Shown here piece by piece: positions 1 to 8,040 of a stretch of DNA of 64,000 nucleotides. The notes below the pieces were generated by a model that saw only the letters and a program-made list of their open reading frames with translations, was not told where the DNA came from and made no database searches. This stretch comes from Streptomyces maremycinicus. GTDB taxonomy: Bacteria; Actinomycetota; Actinomycetes; Streptomycetales; Streptomycetaceae. Every line of letters begins with the position of its first letter. Position 1 is the stretch's first letter. The position numbers and the translations under genes were made by a program. The DNA is taken from the NCBI RefSeq assembly GCF_001184025.1, contig NZ_BBYG01000011.1, forward strand, positions 83,574-147,573. The letters run 5' to 3'.

Positions 1-1162
1 ACTCGGCGGCGGTCGGTCCCTGACGCAAATCAGGGCCCTGAGCGGGCACTTCTCGCGTCAGATGCTCGGTCCCTCCGCTCCGGGCGTCCCCCTCCGAGGC
101 TTCCGGATTCACGGGGCCAGTCCCCGCGACCGTGCCTTCTTCTGGGGTCTCGGTCCCCGCGTCTGTCGATGTCCTCGAGTCCGCAATCTCGGGGACCGGT
201 CCCCTCGGTCGTGTGCCCCCGACCGACTCGTCGGGACCGTGGGGACCGGCTCCGGGGACCGTCGCCTTCGTGGCCGACTGCGAGGGGACCGTGGCCGGCG
301 TTGCGGTGCTCTGTACCGGGGACCAGGGCGAGGGCAGCGGGACGGTAGCGAGCGCGAGTGCGTGCCGGCGGGCGGCGAGCTGGTCGAGCAGGTTCGCCCG
401 CTGGAGGGAGTCGGTGCCGACCGAGGCCCTGCCGACCGCCTTCGACAGTCGCCGCGTGAGCCGCCGGCCGCGCCAGCTCCGCTGCTGCTCGGGTGTGCGC
501 TCGGCGAGGCGGGCGGCGAGGGCGACCGCGCGTGCAGTGGCCCGGTCCCGGGTGATCTGCGCGGCGTCGCGGTCTCGCGCGGCGATGCCGAGGCGGGATA
601 GGAGACGCTCGCGTGCTTCCCGGCCCAGGACGGCGATCAGTCCGTGGGAGCCGGCGCCCGGGGTGCGCAGGCGCAGCTCGATCCCCATCGCGAGGTGCCA
701 CAGCGTTGCCGCGAGGACCGGCCCGACGAAGGCGCGGACTGTGCCGCCGATGGGGCCGCTCTCGGCGTAGGCGGGGATCACCTGCACTCCAGTGATCACC
801 CAGACCAGGGTGCCGGGCAGACCTGGAGCACCCTGAGTGGCCAGGTTCTGGCGTGCCATCAGCGCGGTCGCGAAGAGCGCCAGCTCGGCCGCGGCGAACA
901 TGCCGGCCCGCTCGGCGGTGCCGGCCATGTCGAGGAAGTCGGCCGCGAAGCGCCATGAGGTGTCGGCGCTGTATGCGGTGCAGCCCAGGGCGGCAAGGGC
1001 AGCGACCTTGACCGCCGGCCCGCTGAGACGTTTCTGCGTCCGCATAGCCCGACGCCGGATTGTCCAGGCGACCACTACCAGCACGAGGGCGGCGGCCACG
1101 CCGGCGGCGAGGAGGAGAGGGAGGTCCGGAGTGGCGCTGAGGGCCAGGACGGGGTGGGTCAT
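1..1162 (-). CDS. AICE membrane protein, SpdB/DUF2637-like (partial)
   Basis: Partial gene open to the left edge (at least 387 codons). The ATG at 1162 has GGAAAGG upstream and overlaps the stop of the WhiB-like gene in an ATGA. The N-terminal half has about four hydrophobic segments: residues 10-32, then two around 45-100 flanking a Trp/Asp-rich loop, then a segment starting GTLVWVITG. The rest is a long Arg/Ala-rich, then Thr/Pro/Gly-rich, soluble tail. Membrane proteins like this sit next to the FtsK-like TraB translocase in Streptomyces conjugative elements and are thought to help plasmid spread between hyphae. That role is inferred from context and topology. I did not identify a catalytic motif, and the family assignment is tentative. 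Confidence 0.6.
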   Translation of the reverse strand, partial: MTHPVLALSATPDLPLLLAAGVAAALVLVVVAWTIRRRAMRTQKRLSGPAVKVAALAALGCTAYSADTSWRFAADFLDMAGTAERAGMFAAAELALFATALMARQNLATQGAPGLPGTLVWVITGVQVIPAYAESGPIGGTVRAFVGPVLAATLWHLAMGIELRLRTPGAGSHGLIAVLGREARERLLSRLGIAARDRDAAQITRDRATARAVALAARLAERTPEQQRSWRGRRLTRRLSKAVGRASVGTDSLQRANLLDQLAARRHALALATVPLPSPWSPVQSTATPATVPSQSATKATVPGAGPHGPDESVGGTRPRGPVPEIADSRTSTDAGTETPEEGTVAGTGPVNPEASEGDARSGGTEHLTREVPAQGPDLRQGPTAAE

Positions 1163-1800
1163 GCGGCCTTTCCGAGAGAGGCGTGCGCCGGAGTCGACGC
1201 TGCCGCCCGGGCTACCGACTGCTGTGTGCCGCGTGCAGCGAGCGCGGGATTACCTGCTGCCGGGGTGGTCTTCTTCCGCTTCTTCTTGGGTCGCGGCACG
1301 CCGTAGGTGCGGTCGCGGTCGAAGACCTTGTTGGCGGCCTGCCGGAGCAGGTCTCGGGCGTGCTTGTGGCTGATCTGCAGGGCGGCGGCGACCCGGTCGG
1401 GACGCCAGCCGCGCACGTAGGCGTGGTCGATGACGACCTGCCGCTCGGCCTCAGTCAGGTGCACGTCGCGCCCCTGGAAGAAGGCGATCACGCGCCGGTA
1501 GTCGAGGCGCTGGGGCAGCCCGTCGTGCAAGGGACGCCGCTCGGCTTCGGTGAGGCCGCCCCAGATGCCCTCCTTGAGGACGTTCTCCAAGGCGAAGTCA
1601 AGGCAGTCGCGGCGTACCGGGCACCAGCCGCACAGTTCCTTCGCCTCGGCGATGGCTTCGTGGTCCCGGGGGAGCGGGAAAAACATGGCGTCGGCGTCCT
1701 CGACGTCCATGCCGTGGCACGCTCCGCGGGTGTGCCAGCTGGTGTCTGCGATGCCGCGCAGGCCGGTGGCCGGCGCATCGTGGGTGGTGATGTGGCGCAA
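1159..1800 (-). CDS. WhiB-like Fe-S regulator with C-terminal HTH-like extension
   Basis: 213-residue protein. Cys28, Cys57, Cys60 and Cys66 form the C-x(n)-CxxC-x5-C set that binds a 4Fe-4S cluster in WhiB proteins, followed by the GIWGG turn at 78-82. After about residue 100 comes a helix-turn-helix-like stretch (DRVAAALQISHKHARDLLRQ) and a basic tail (PKKKRKK), longer than classical 80-130 residue WhiB proteins. The TTG start at 1800 is chosen because GGAG lies six bases upstream and it gives the usual short lead-in to the first Cys. An open frame runs further upstream but reads as Pro/Arg-rich noise. It overlaps the next gene by ATGA. Likely a regulator of the conjugative element. Confidence 0.8.
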   Translation of the reverse strand: MRHITTHDAPATGLRGIADTSWHTRGACHGMDVEDADAMFFPLPRDHEAIAEAKELCGWCPVRRDCLDFALENVLKEGIWGGLTEAERRPLHDGLPQRLDYRRVIAFFQGRDVHLTEAERQVVIDHAYVRGWRPDRVAAALQISHKHARDLLRQAANKVFDRDRTYGVPRPKKKRKKTTPAAGNPALAARGTQQSVARAAASTPAHASLGKAA

Positions 1801-1963
1801 GGCGATCTCCGATGTGCTGCCGCGTCGGCCGGCCGGGGCGGTGCTCGGCGGGCGCGGCGTCGGGTGCCTGCTGCGGGCGCATGGGCGTGCGCCGCAGCCG
1901 GGGCGGGGGCGGTGATGTTGGGTGGGGGTGCTTCGGACGGGATGCACGGGCCGGATGCGCCGG

Positions 1964-2680
1964 TCAGGCCATGGCGCTCTGCTGGACCTGCTCGTTCTGC
2001 TGGGCCTGCTGGGCGGCGGCCAGGTCGAGGCGGCCGGGGTGCGGGGTGGCACGCGGAGCGGTTGCGCGTACTCCGTCGTCCGGGCCGATCCGCCGGCGGC
2101 GACAGGGTTCGCCGGGCTGGGCCCTGCACCAGTCGCAGCGCACGCTCAGGGCGTCGGGCTGACCCTGGGCGATGGCCGCCTCGCGCGCTGCCCGCGCGGG
2201 CCGGTAGGGGGCGAGGGCGGCTCGGGCAGCAGGCGGGATGCAAGAGCCGATCTCACGCAGCATTGCTTCCAGCCTCGGGTCGGTTCCGTCGCGACCACTG
2301 GTGATCGCCCGAGCCTGTGCCGGCTCCGCGATGCCGGCGGCGACGGCGCGCCGGGTGCCCACCAGCTCGGCGGTCCATGCGGCTTGGTCGTCCGGATCGG
2401 CGGATGGTGTCGGGTCGGAGTGCCGGGCCAGACGGTCGCGACGGTAGCTTTCCCAGGGCCGGGCCACGTCCGCGGGCAGGATCTGGTACGGCGAGGTACG
2501 GATGTGCTGGCGGGCGGCGACGCGAGCGTCCCAGCCGTGCGGGGTTGCCATCGGCACGTCGCCGAGCAGCTCGTGCCACTGGGCGAGCTGGTCGCGGGCC
2601 TCGCCCTGATCGGTGCGGATAGTGCGGGGGTCGAGTCGGCCGATGTAGGCCAGCAGGGCGGCGATTTCGCGGCGGTCCAC
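1964..2680 (-). CDS. Small zinc-finger protein of a conjugative element
   Basis: 238 residues; GTG start at 2680 with GGAGGG seven bases upstream, two bases after the stop of the winged-helix gene. Near the C-terminus (about residues 180-215) is CDWCRAQPGEPC, then an Arg-rich stretch and an HPGRL motif. This CxxC-x(6)-C...H arrangement is typical of small zinc-ribbon proteins in Streptomyces AICEs and phages. The N-terminal 170 residues are helical, without a domain I recognise. The C-terminal tail is Gln/Ala-rich. Function unknown; a nucleic-acid-binding role is inferred from the zinc motif and its neighbours. Confidence 0.6.
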   Translation of the reverse strand: MDRREIAALLAYIGRLDPRTIRTDQGEARDQLAQWHELLGDVPMATPHGWDARVAARQHIRTSPYQILPADVARPWESYRRDRLARHSDPTPSADPDDQAAWTAELVGTRRAVAAGIAEPAQARAITSGRDGTDPRLEAMLREIGSCIPPAARAALAPYRPARAAREAAIAQGQPDALSVRCDWCRAQPGEPCRRRRIGPDDGVRATAPRATPHPGRLDLAAAQQAQQNEQVQQSAMA

Positions 2681-2682
2681 GG

Positions 2683-3567
2683 TCAGCCCTCCGTTCCGGT
2701 CGGCTCGTCGAGGGCGGCGAGAAGGGCGGCGGTATGGGCCTCGGCCCGGGTCATCCCGCCTGGCGCCGAGGAGCCCTTACCCGGCACGGCGTAGAGGTTC
2801 GGGCGACCCGGGGCGTGCTCCCGGGCAACCCAGGAGCGCCAGTCGGCAGCCCAGGCATCCACCGGCCTCGGCTTGAAGGCGGCGCGGTGGGCCCGCCACT
2901 TCGCGTCGGCTGCCTGCAGGCCCTGCTCGCCGAGGCGGTCGAGGTGCCCCTGCTCGCGGGCCCAGGTGTGGGTGGCAGGGTCGACCTGCCACTCGGCAGC
3001 TGAGAGGACGGCAGCACCACCACTGCTGTACCTACGGTTCAAATCCGGTTCACTACGGTTCTGTGTGCCGGTTTCCGGTACACCGGGGTGCTGGTTTCCG
3101 GTACGTCGGGGTGCCGGTTTCCGTCGCGCCCTGCCGGTTTCCGGCACTGCCGGTTTCCGGGCCCTCGCGGTGGATTCCGGCACCTCACGCGGGCGGATTC
3201 CGCACCGCCGCAGGGCCGAGATCCGGAGCACCGGGGCGGCCTCGGGCCCCTCCTTCGACGCGTGGTCGTCGTCCTCCGCGGCGGTCTCTGCCACGGCCTT
3301 GGCGGCGAGGGGCAGGCGGTAGACGGTGCTGCGCTGCGGGCCGGTGAGGTCGTCGAGCTGCTCCAGCTCACCGGCGTCGACCAGGCGATCGATGGCCTCG
3401 CGCACAGTGGAGACGGAGGCGCGGGTGCGCTTGGCCAGGCTGGACAGCGAGGCCCAGGAGACGCACTGCTCGTCGGCCACCCGGTCGGCGATCGACAGAA
3501 GGACCAGGCGCGCGGTGCCCCGGCTGGAGCTGTGTTCCCAAACCCACTCGCGGGCTTCGCTGCTCAT
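2683..3567 (-). CDS. Winged-helix DNA-binding protein (possible replication or transfer regulator)
   Basis: 294 residues from ATG 3567, preceded by GGGAG. An upstream in-frame extension to 3783 is non-coding in composition. Residues 1-80 form a winged helix like those in replication-initiation and PaaX/GntR-type proteins (WASLSSLAKRT, then STVREAIDRLVDAGELE). The middle, about residues 110-180, is low complexity with VPETG, RKPAP and GNQHP units. These come from DNA repeats read in different frames (see the repeat entry). The C-terminal 100 residues contain a Trp-rich helical segment (DAWAADWRSWVARE). It is the first gene of the leftward AICE operon, so it may recognise element DNA. Exact function unknown. 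Confidence 0.65.
   Translation of the reverse strand: MSSEAREWVWEHSSSRGTARLVLLSIADRVADEQCVSWASLSSLAKRTRASVSTVREAIDRLVDAGELEQLDDLTGPQRSTVYRLPLAAKAVAETAAEDDDHASKEGPEAAPVLRISALRRCGIRPREVPESTARARKPAVPETGRARRKPAPRRTGNQHPGVPETGTQNRSEPDLNRRYSSGGAAVLSAAEWQVDPATHTWAREQGHLDRLGEQGLQAADAKWRAHRAAFKPRPVDAWAADWRSWVAREHAPGRPNLYAVPGKGSSAPGGMTRAEAHTAALLAALDEPTGTEG
3070..3203. repeat. Iteron-like array of GGWTTCCGG, seven copies
   Basis: Copies of GGTTTCCGG or GGATTCCGG start at 3070, 3093, 3116, 3136, 3152, 3172 and 3195 (last base variable in two). Spacings are 23, 23, 20, 16, 20 and 23 bases. None is a multiple of three, so the unit is read in all three frames of the overlapping gene as PETG, RKP and GN. 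Shorter GGTT units continue at 3036, 3047 and 3057. Conservation of DNA rather than protein suggests binding sites. Confidence 0.6.
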
Positions 3568-4442
3568 CGGCCGCTCCCGGAGAACGGGCGGGGCCGGCGG
3601 CCTGCCGGGGCCGGGATGGTGTCGTCCGGCTCGGGGCGCTGAGGCGCCGAGGCGGAGGTGGCTGCCGCGCAGGCCAGATGGAAGGGCCTTTTGCGCAGGG
3701 CAGGAGGCATGCGATACTTCCCTTTGCAGTGTTGCCATGCTGACGCGCCCCTTGGAAGGACTCAGCGTGGTGATGATGGGCAATCTCCGCCCTTGCCGGG
3801 GCGGGTATGCCGCTTAGCGTTCGGCGTCCGCGAGTTACCGCTCTCGGGCGCCGTCGCTGTATGGGGGACCTTCTCGGTCCGTGCTCGCGTGCTCCTCACG
3901 TCCGTCGTTGCGGGCGGGTTGCTCGGGGACGACGAACATACGCACGGACCCGTGTCAAGATCCAGACTTGGTTCTTAATCTCTGTACTGGTTGCGGAGAG
4001 TAACGGTGCGATGTGTCGCCGGAACCGCCTGTACTGCCCGGCATGAGCCGCCCTCCGGCGTCGGAGGGCACCGTTACCGCGGCTACCCTGAACGTCGAGA
4101 GCATGTCATTGTGTCCGAATTGAGGCGGGTGTCTGATATTTCCCGCGGCGGGAATGCGATGCGGATGAGGTGTTTCCACTGTCGCCTCCGCGCTTTCCGG
4201 TCGAAAATCAAAGCCTGCTGGGCCAGACGTGACATGTATTGCCGGGTGAATGTGGCTCGCGCCACTTCGCTCGGCGGGCTCCCGTCGCTCGAAACGGACA
4301 GGTCGACCCAAAAGGGCGGCGTGCGCCACACGTAAACGTGCTGGTGGGGAAGAACTTTCCATACGCGGGATCGGCCCGTCAACTCGTGTTTATCGCGAGG
4401 TAGAGTGGTCGAAGTGATTGCGAAGCTCACCGGGAAAGGATC
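3568..4442. other. Divergent intergenic region, no gene supported
   Basis: This 875-base stretch separates the leftward AICE genes from the rightward XRE operon. It is less GC-rich than its surroundings. Antisense reading frames at 3955-4362 and 4083-4430 lack a convincing ribosome-binding site or recognisable domain. It holds a hairpin at 4051-4068 (CCCTCCG, four-base loop, CGGAGGG) and a palindrome at 4140-4154. It presumably contains both divergent promoters. Confidence 0.5.
4140..4154. promoter_or_regulatory. Perfect 7+1+7 palindrome, candidate operator
   Basis: TTCCCGC-G-GCGGGAA lies about 300 bases upstream of the XRE gene, in a locally AT-richer stretch. A dyad of this size suits a dimeric repressor such as the neighbouring XRE protein, but no binding evidence exists in the sequence alone. 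Confidence 0.3.
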
Positions 4443-4883
4443 ATGAAAGTGTCGATCGAAGGTCAGGTGAACCCCAAGGGGCTCATGGACCGCCTAAACC
4501 GCCTGTTCGACACGGTGCACCCGCCCGATCGCGGCCCGTTCAGCAACGCTGAAGTGGCCGAACTGATGGAGAAGCGGGGGCTGGGCAAGCTGTCGGCCCA
4601 GTATCTGTGGCTCCTGCGGACGGGGCAGCGGGATAATCCGACGAAGCGTCATCTCGAAGCGCTGGCAGGCTTTTTCGGAGTGGATCCTGCCTATTGGTTC
4701 GACGATGTTGTCGCTGAAAAGACTGTGCAGGAACTCGAGTTGCTCGCGCTGCTTCGCGACGCGAAGATCAAGAACGTTCTTCTTCGACTCTCCGACGTCT
4801 CTGCGGATGGAAAGGACGCCATCCTGGGGATCGTCGAGGGTGTACGAAAGTCTGAGGGGTTGCCGCCCTCAACTGGCGTGTAA
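4443..4883 (+). CDS. XRE-family helix-turn-helix regulator
   Basis: 146 residues; ATG preceded by GGGAAAGGATC. Residues 30-85 form a Cro/C1-type HTH with the AEVAELMEKRG and LSAQYLWLLRTGQRDNP helices, followed by HLEALAGFFGVDPAYWFDD. This is the form typical of actinomycete regulators that govern plasmid or ICE functions and ESX-type genes. The C-terminal 45 residues are helical and may form the dimer or cleavage region. The ImmA-like metallopeptidase gene follows 36 bases later. Such pairs work as repressor plus anti-repressor protease (ImmR/ImmA in ICEBs1), so this is the probable repressor of the operon or the adjacent element. Confidence 0.85.
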   Translation: MKVSIEGQVNPKGLMDRLNRLFDTVHPPDRGPFSNAEVAELMEKRGLGKLSAQYLWLLRTGQRDNPTKRHLEALAGFFGVDPAYWFDDVVAEKTVQELELLALLRDAKIKNVLLRLSDVSADGKDAILGIVEGVRKSEGLPPSTGV

Positions 4884-4919
4884 ATCGGTCTCAGTTCAGT
4901 AAGTGATCAAGGAAAAGCA

Positions 4920-5432
4920 ATGTGGCCTGCACGTAGGCGGAGGGGGCCCGACCTCCTGGCGGAGCTGAAGCTCCCGCACGTCACCAATATCCGCGACCTC
5001 AGCGACGAGGTCTCTCGCCGCACCGGACGGACGGTGGTCTTGGAGCCCCGGGAGCAGGCGCCCTCGGTGTGCGGGGCATGTGCCGTCACTGAGAGTGTCG
5101 TCCATGTGTTCTACGACCCACGGACCAGCTCCCTGCATCAAGACCACATCATCGCCCACGAGTTCAGCCACCTCCTGCTCGGCCACCACGAAAACCGACC
5201 GGTGTCCGCGCTGACTCCGGCCTTCATCACCAGCGTGGACCCGGCCACCGTGCAGATGATGCTGGGGCGCACCAAGTACGACGAGGACGAGGAGCGGGAC
5301 ACCGAACTCCTCGCCTCGCTGCTCCAGCACCGCATCATCGACCGGTGGCTGCGCAGCGACGAGTCCTCCGGGGACGAAGTTCAGGACCGGGTCACGCACA
5401 CGCTTCTGCGTCGACGGGAGGCCCGGTCGTGA
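4920..5432 (+). CDS. ImmA/IrrE-family metallopeptidase
   Basis: 170 residues; ATG with AAGGA six bases upstream. His80-Glu81-x-x-His84 (HEFSH) is the zinc-binding HExxH of ImmA/IrrE peptidases, followed by LLLGHHE. A later acidic helix (DEDEERDTELLASLL) contains the Glu expected as third ligand in the E-x-E-A/T region. These enzymes cleave a partner XRE repressor, and the gene immediately upstream encodes one. The stop overlaps the GTG of the membrane-protein gene in a GTGA, so the two are translationally coupled. Assignment is firm at family level; the substrate is inferred. Confidence 0.85.
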   Translation: MWPARRRRGPDLLAELKLPHVTNIRDLSDEVSRRTGRTVVLEPREQAPSVCGACAVTESVVHVFYDPRTSSLHQDHIIAHEFSHLLLGHHENRPVSALTPAFITSVDPATVQMMLGRTKYDEDEERDTELLASLLQHRIIDRWLRSDESSGDEVQDRVTHTLLRRREARS

Positions 5433-6637
5433 AGGACCTGCTCCATCCGATCAGCCTCGTCGTCGCCACGCTCGGCTTCCTCTGCCTCCTGCGGGACGTG
5501 CTGACCCGCCGCCGAGACCCCGCCTCCACCGCGCTGGCCGCCGTCTTCCTACTGTCAGGACTGTCGTTCCTGTTCTCCATCACTCCGATGTGGAACTATC
5601 TCGACCGCGTGCTCGGCACCGTCAACCTCTCCGTGCCCCTTGCGCAAGGCTGCGTCGTCGCGCTGCTGGCCTGCCAACAGGTGGTCCTCACCTACTGGGG
5701 ATCCCCGCCCGAGGTCGCCCGCCAGCAAAGTCGCCGGTGGCTCGGGGCCGGCCTCGCGGTGATCGCAGGGCTGCTGGTGCTGTTCGCCCTGCTGACGCCC
5801 AGCGCGCCGCATCCGATCAACTTCACGCTGTACTACGCGCACGACGACTGGTACGCCGCGTACCTCACCCTCTACGTCACGGCCTACACCGTCGGAGAGC
5901 TGTTCCTCGCCCGCGCCTGCTGGCGCTTGGCCCGCCGCAGCACCCGTGGCTCCGTCCGCCTGGGCCTGCGCATCGTCGCCCTCGGGGCCACCGTCACCCT
6001 CGGATACAGCGCCGTCCGCATCGGCGACGTGATCGCCGGCGCCTTCGACACCTCACTCGCTGAGTGGGAGGACTTCGCCTGGACCTGTGGCGATGTCGGC
6101 GCCATGCTCACCCTCATCGGCTGGCTCGTGCCCACCATCAGCGACCAAGCGCAGAGCGTCCAGTACCGGATCAAGCAGTACCGCAGTTACTACGGCCTGC
6201 GCCCCCTGTGGCTGGTGTTCTACAGCGAAGCGCCCGAGATCGAGCTGCCGATCGACCGAGTCGACCCTGCCCAAAGACGCCGCTTCCGCCGCATCTCGAT
6301 CCGGCTCTACCGCCGAGCAGTCGAAATCCGGGACGGCCGGTTCGTGATCCGCCAGTACCTAGATGCCGCAGTACGCGAGGCCAGCGAAGCCCACCACCGG
6401 GCCCGAGGGCTTCACGGCCAGGAGCTGTCGGCAGCCGTCACAGCCGACCAGATCCTCGCCGGAATAGCCGCAAGGGCCGAAGGCGCCCGCCCGGCGCCCG
6501 ACCAGCTCACCGAATTTGCCGACTCCGAACGCCAGACCAGCCGGCCCATGGACGACATCGACGCTCTCCTCGATGTCGCTCGCCACTTGCTTCACCAGCC
6601 CGCCCGAGCCCCCCACCTTGAGCGAGTCTCCGGATGA
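5429..6637 (+). CDS. Polytopic membrane protein, MAB_1171c-like
   Basis: 402 residues from GTG 5429, preceded by GGGAGG at eight bases and overlapping the metallopeptidase stop. A longer in-frame start at 5345 would run inside the upstream gene. The first 230 residues hold about seven hydrophobic segments separated by short loops. The C-terminal 170 residues are soluble and begin with a YRSYYGLRPLWLVFYS stretch typical of the MAB_1171c putative-transporter family, which recurs beside XRE/ImmA pairs in Streptomyces. Transport function is only an annotation convention; no substrate can be read. Its stop overlaps the amidase ATG in an ATGA. Confidence 0.65.
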   Translation: MKDLLHPISLVVATLGFLCLLRDVLTRRRDPASTALAAVFLLSGLSFLFSITPMWNYLDRVLGTVNLSVPLAQGCVVALLACQQVVLTYWGSPPEVARQQSRRWLGAGLAVIAGLLVLFALLTPSAPHPINFTLYYAHDDWYAAYLTLYVTAYTVGELFLARACWRLARRSTRGSVRLGLRIVALGATVTLGYSAVRIGDVIAGAFDTSLAEWEDFAWTCGDVGAMLTLIGWLVPTISDQAQSVQYRIKQYRSYYGLRPLWLVFYSEAPEIELPIDRVDPAQRRRFRRISIRLYRRAVEIRDGRFVIRQYLDAAVREASEAHHRARGLHGQELSAAVTADQILAGIAARAEGARPAPDQLTEFADSERQTSRPMDDIDALLDVARHLLHQPARAPHLERVSG

Positions 6638-8040
6638 CGACCGATCTCACCCACCAACCGGCCCACATCCAGCTCCAGGCCCTGGACCGTCGCGAGATCT
6701 CCAGCCGAGAGCTGCTCGACCTCCACCTCGACCGGATCGACGCCAGCCACGTCAACGCCGTCATCACCCGCGACGACGAGGCGGCCCGGGCCGCCGCACT
6801 AGCGGCAGATGAACGCCGCGCCCGCAACGAGAAGAAGGGAACCCTCGACGGCCTTCCCCTCACGATCAAGGACAGCTTCGAGACGGCCGGCTTGCGCACC
6901 ACTAGCGGCTCCGAGGACCTGGCGGATCACGTTCCCGCACGGGACGCTGACGCGGTCGCCCGGCTTCGTTCTCAAGGCGCCGTGATCATGGGCAAGACCA
7001 ACACCCCGGCGTACTGCCAGGACCTGCACACGGACAACAGCCTGTTCGGGTCCACGCTCAACCCACACGACCTCAAGCGCACCGCCGGCGGTTCCTCCGG
7101 CGGCCCCGCCGCCGCAGTCGCCGCCCACCTGACCCCCGCCGACCTCGGCAGCGACCTCGCCGGCTCACTTCGGCTTCCGGCTCACTACTGCGGCGTTTAC
7201 GGCCTGCGCCCCACGCTCGGCCTCATCCCGGCCCGCGGCCACATCCCCCGCCCGCCCGGATGGATTACCAGCAGTGACATGGTCACCCCCGGCCCCCTGG
7301 CACGCCACCCCCGCGACCTCGACCTGCTCCTCGACGCGCTGACGACGCCATCACCCGCAGAGAACAGCCCCTGGCGCGTCAATCTGCCCACCGAGCGTCG
7401 TGCAGTCGGCCAGCTCCGCGTGGCGGTGTGGGCCCAGGATGCACGCTGCCCCGTCGACCGCGAAACTGCCGATGCCATCGCCTCTGTTGAGCAGGCACTG
7501 GCCTCCGCCGGAGCGGACGTCCGCCGCACAGTGGGGCCGGTCGGCTTCGCCGACTCCCTCCGCCTCTTCGAGCAGCTCCTCCACGGCACCGCGACGGCCG
7601 CCACCGACGACGCAGCGGGCGCGGTCGAACTTGCAGCAGCGCGTGACCTGCACGAAGACGACGCGAGCCCACGGGCCACCTTCCTCCGCCACCGGACCCA
7701 GACACACCGCGTATGGCTCCGCGCCGACGAGGAGCGCCTCCGGCTCCAGCAGACGTGGCACCAGTTCTTCGCCGACAGTGAGTACGACGTCCTTATTACG
7801 CCCGCCGCTCCCACTGCGGCGATCCCGGCCGGGAGCCGCTCTCTCACGGTCGACGGCGTCGAACGGAGCTTCTTCGACCAAACCGGCTGGGCCAACCTCA
7901 CCAGCCATGTCGGTCTGCCCAGCCTGGTTATGCCTCATGCGCACAGCGCCGACGGCCTCCCAATCGGTGTGCAGCTCATAGGGCCGGCCTATTCGGACCG
8001 GATCTTGCTCGCGTTGGCCGAGCGCCAGCCCTGGCTCTAG
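6634..8040 (+). CDS. Amidase (amidase-signature family)
   Basis: 468 residues. Catalytic Lys79 lies in LTIKD, the cis-Ser is Ser155 in GGSSGG, and the nucleophile is Ser178 in SDLAGSLR, giving the Ser-cisSer-Lys triad of amidase-signature hydrolases (GatA, AtzF and related). The nucleophile loop reads LAGS where GGS is usual, a mild deviation. Length is normal for a single-domain member. No GatB/GatC partner is nearby, so it is not the tRNA amidotransferase; the substrate is unknown. It ends the plus-strand operon, coupled to the membrane protein by ATGA, and its stop overlaps the convergent gene by four bases. Confidence 0.85.
   Translation: MTTDLTHQPAHIQLQALDRREISSRELLDLHLDRIDASHVNAVITRDDEAARAAALAADERRARNEKKGTLDGLPLTIKDSFETAGLRTTSGSEDLADHVPARDADAVARLRSQGAVIMGKTNTPAYCQDLHTDNSLFGSTLNPHDLKRTAGGSSGGPAAAVAAHLTPADLGSDLAGSLRLPAHYCGVYGLRPTLGLIPARGHIPRPPGWITSSDMVTPGPLARHPRDLDLLLDALTTPSPAENSPWRVNLPTERRAVGQLRVAVWAQDARCPVDRETADAIASVEQALASAGADVRRTVGPVGFADSLRLFEQLLHGTATAATDDAAGAVELAAARDLHEDDASPRATFLRHRTQTHRVWLRADEERLRLQQTWHQFFADSEYDVLITPAAPTAAIPAGSRSLTVDGVERSFFDQTGWANLTSHVGLPSLVMPHAHSADGLPIGVQLIGPAYSDRILLALAERQPWL

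Noticed and set aside
3034..3048. GGTTCAAATCC, resembling a tRNA T-loop
   Set aside because: Flanking bases do not form T-arm or acceptor stems, and it lies inside a gene as part of the repeat array.
3955..4430. Two antisense reading frames in the 3568-4442 gap
   Set aside because: No recognisable domain, no clear ribosome-binding site, and composition unlike neighbouring genes.
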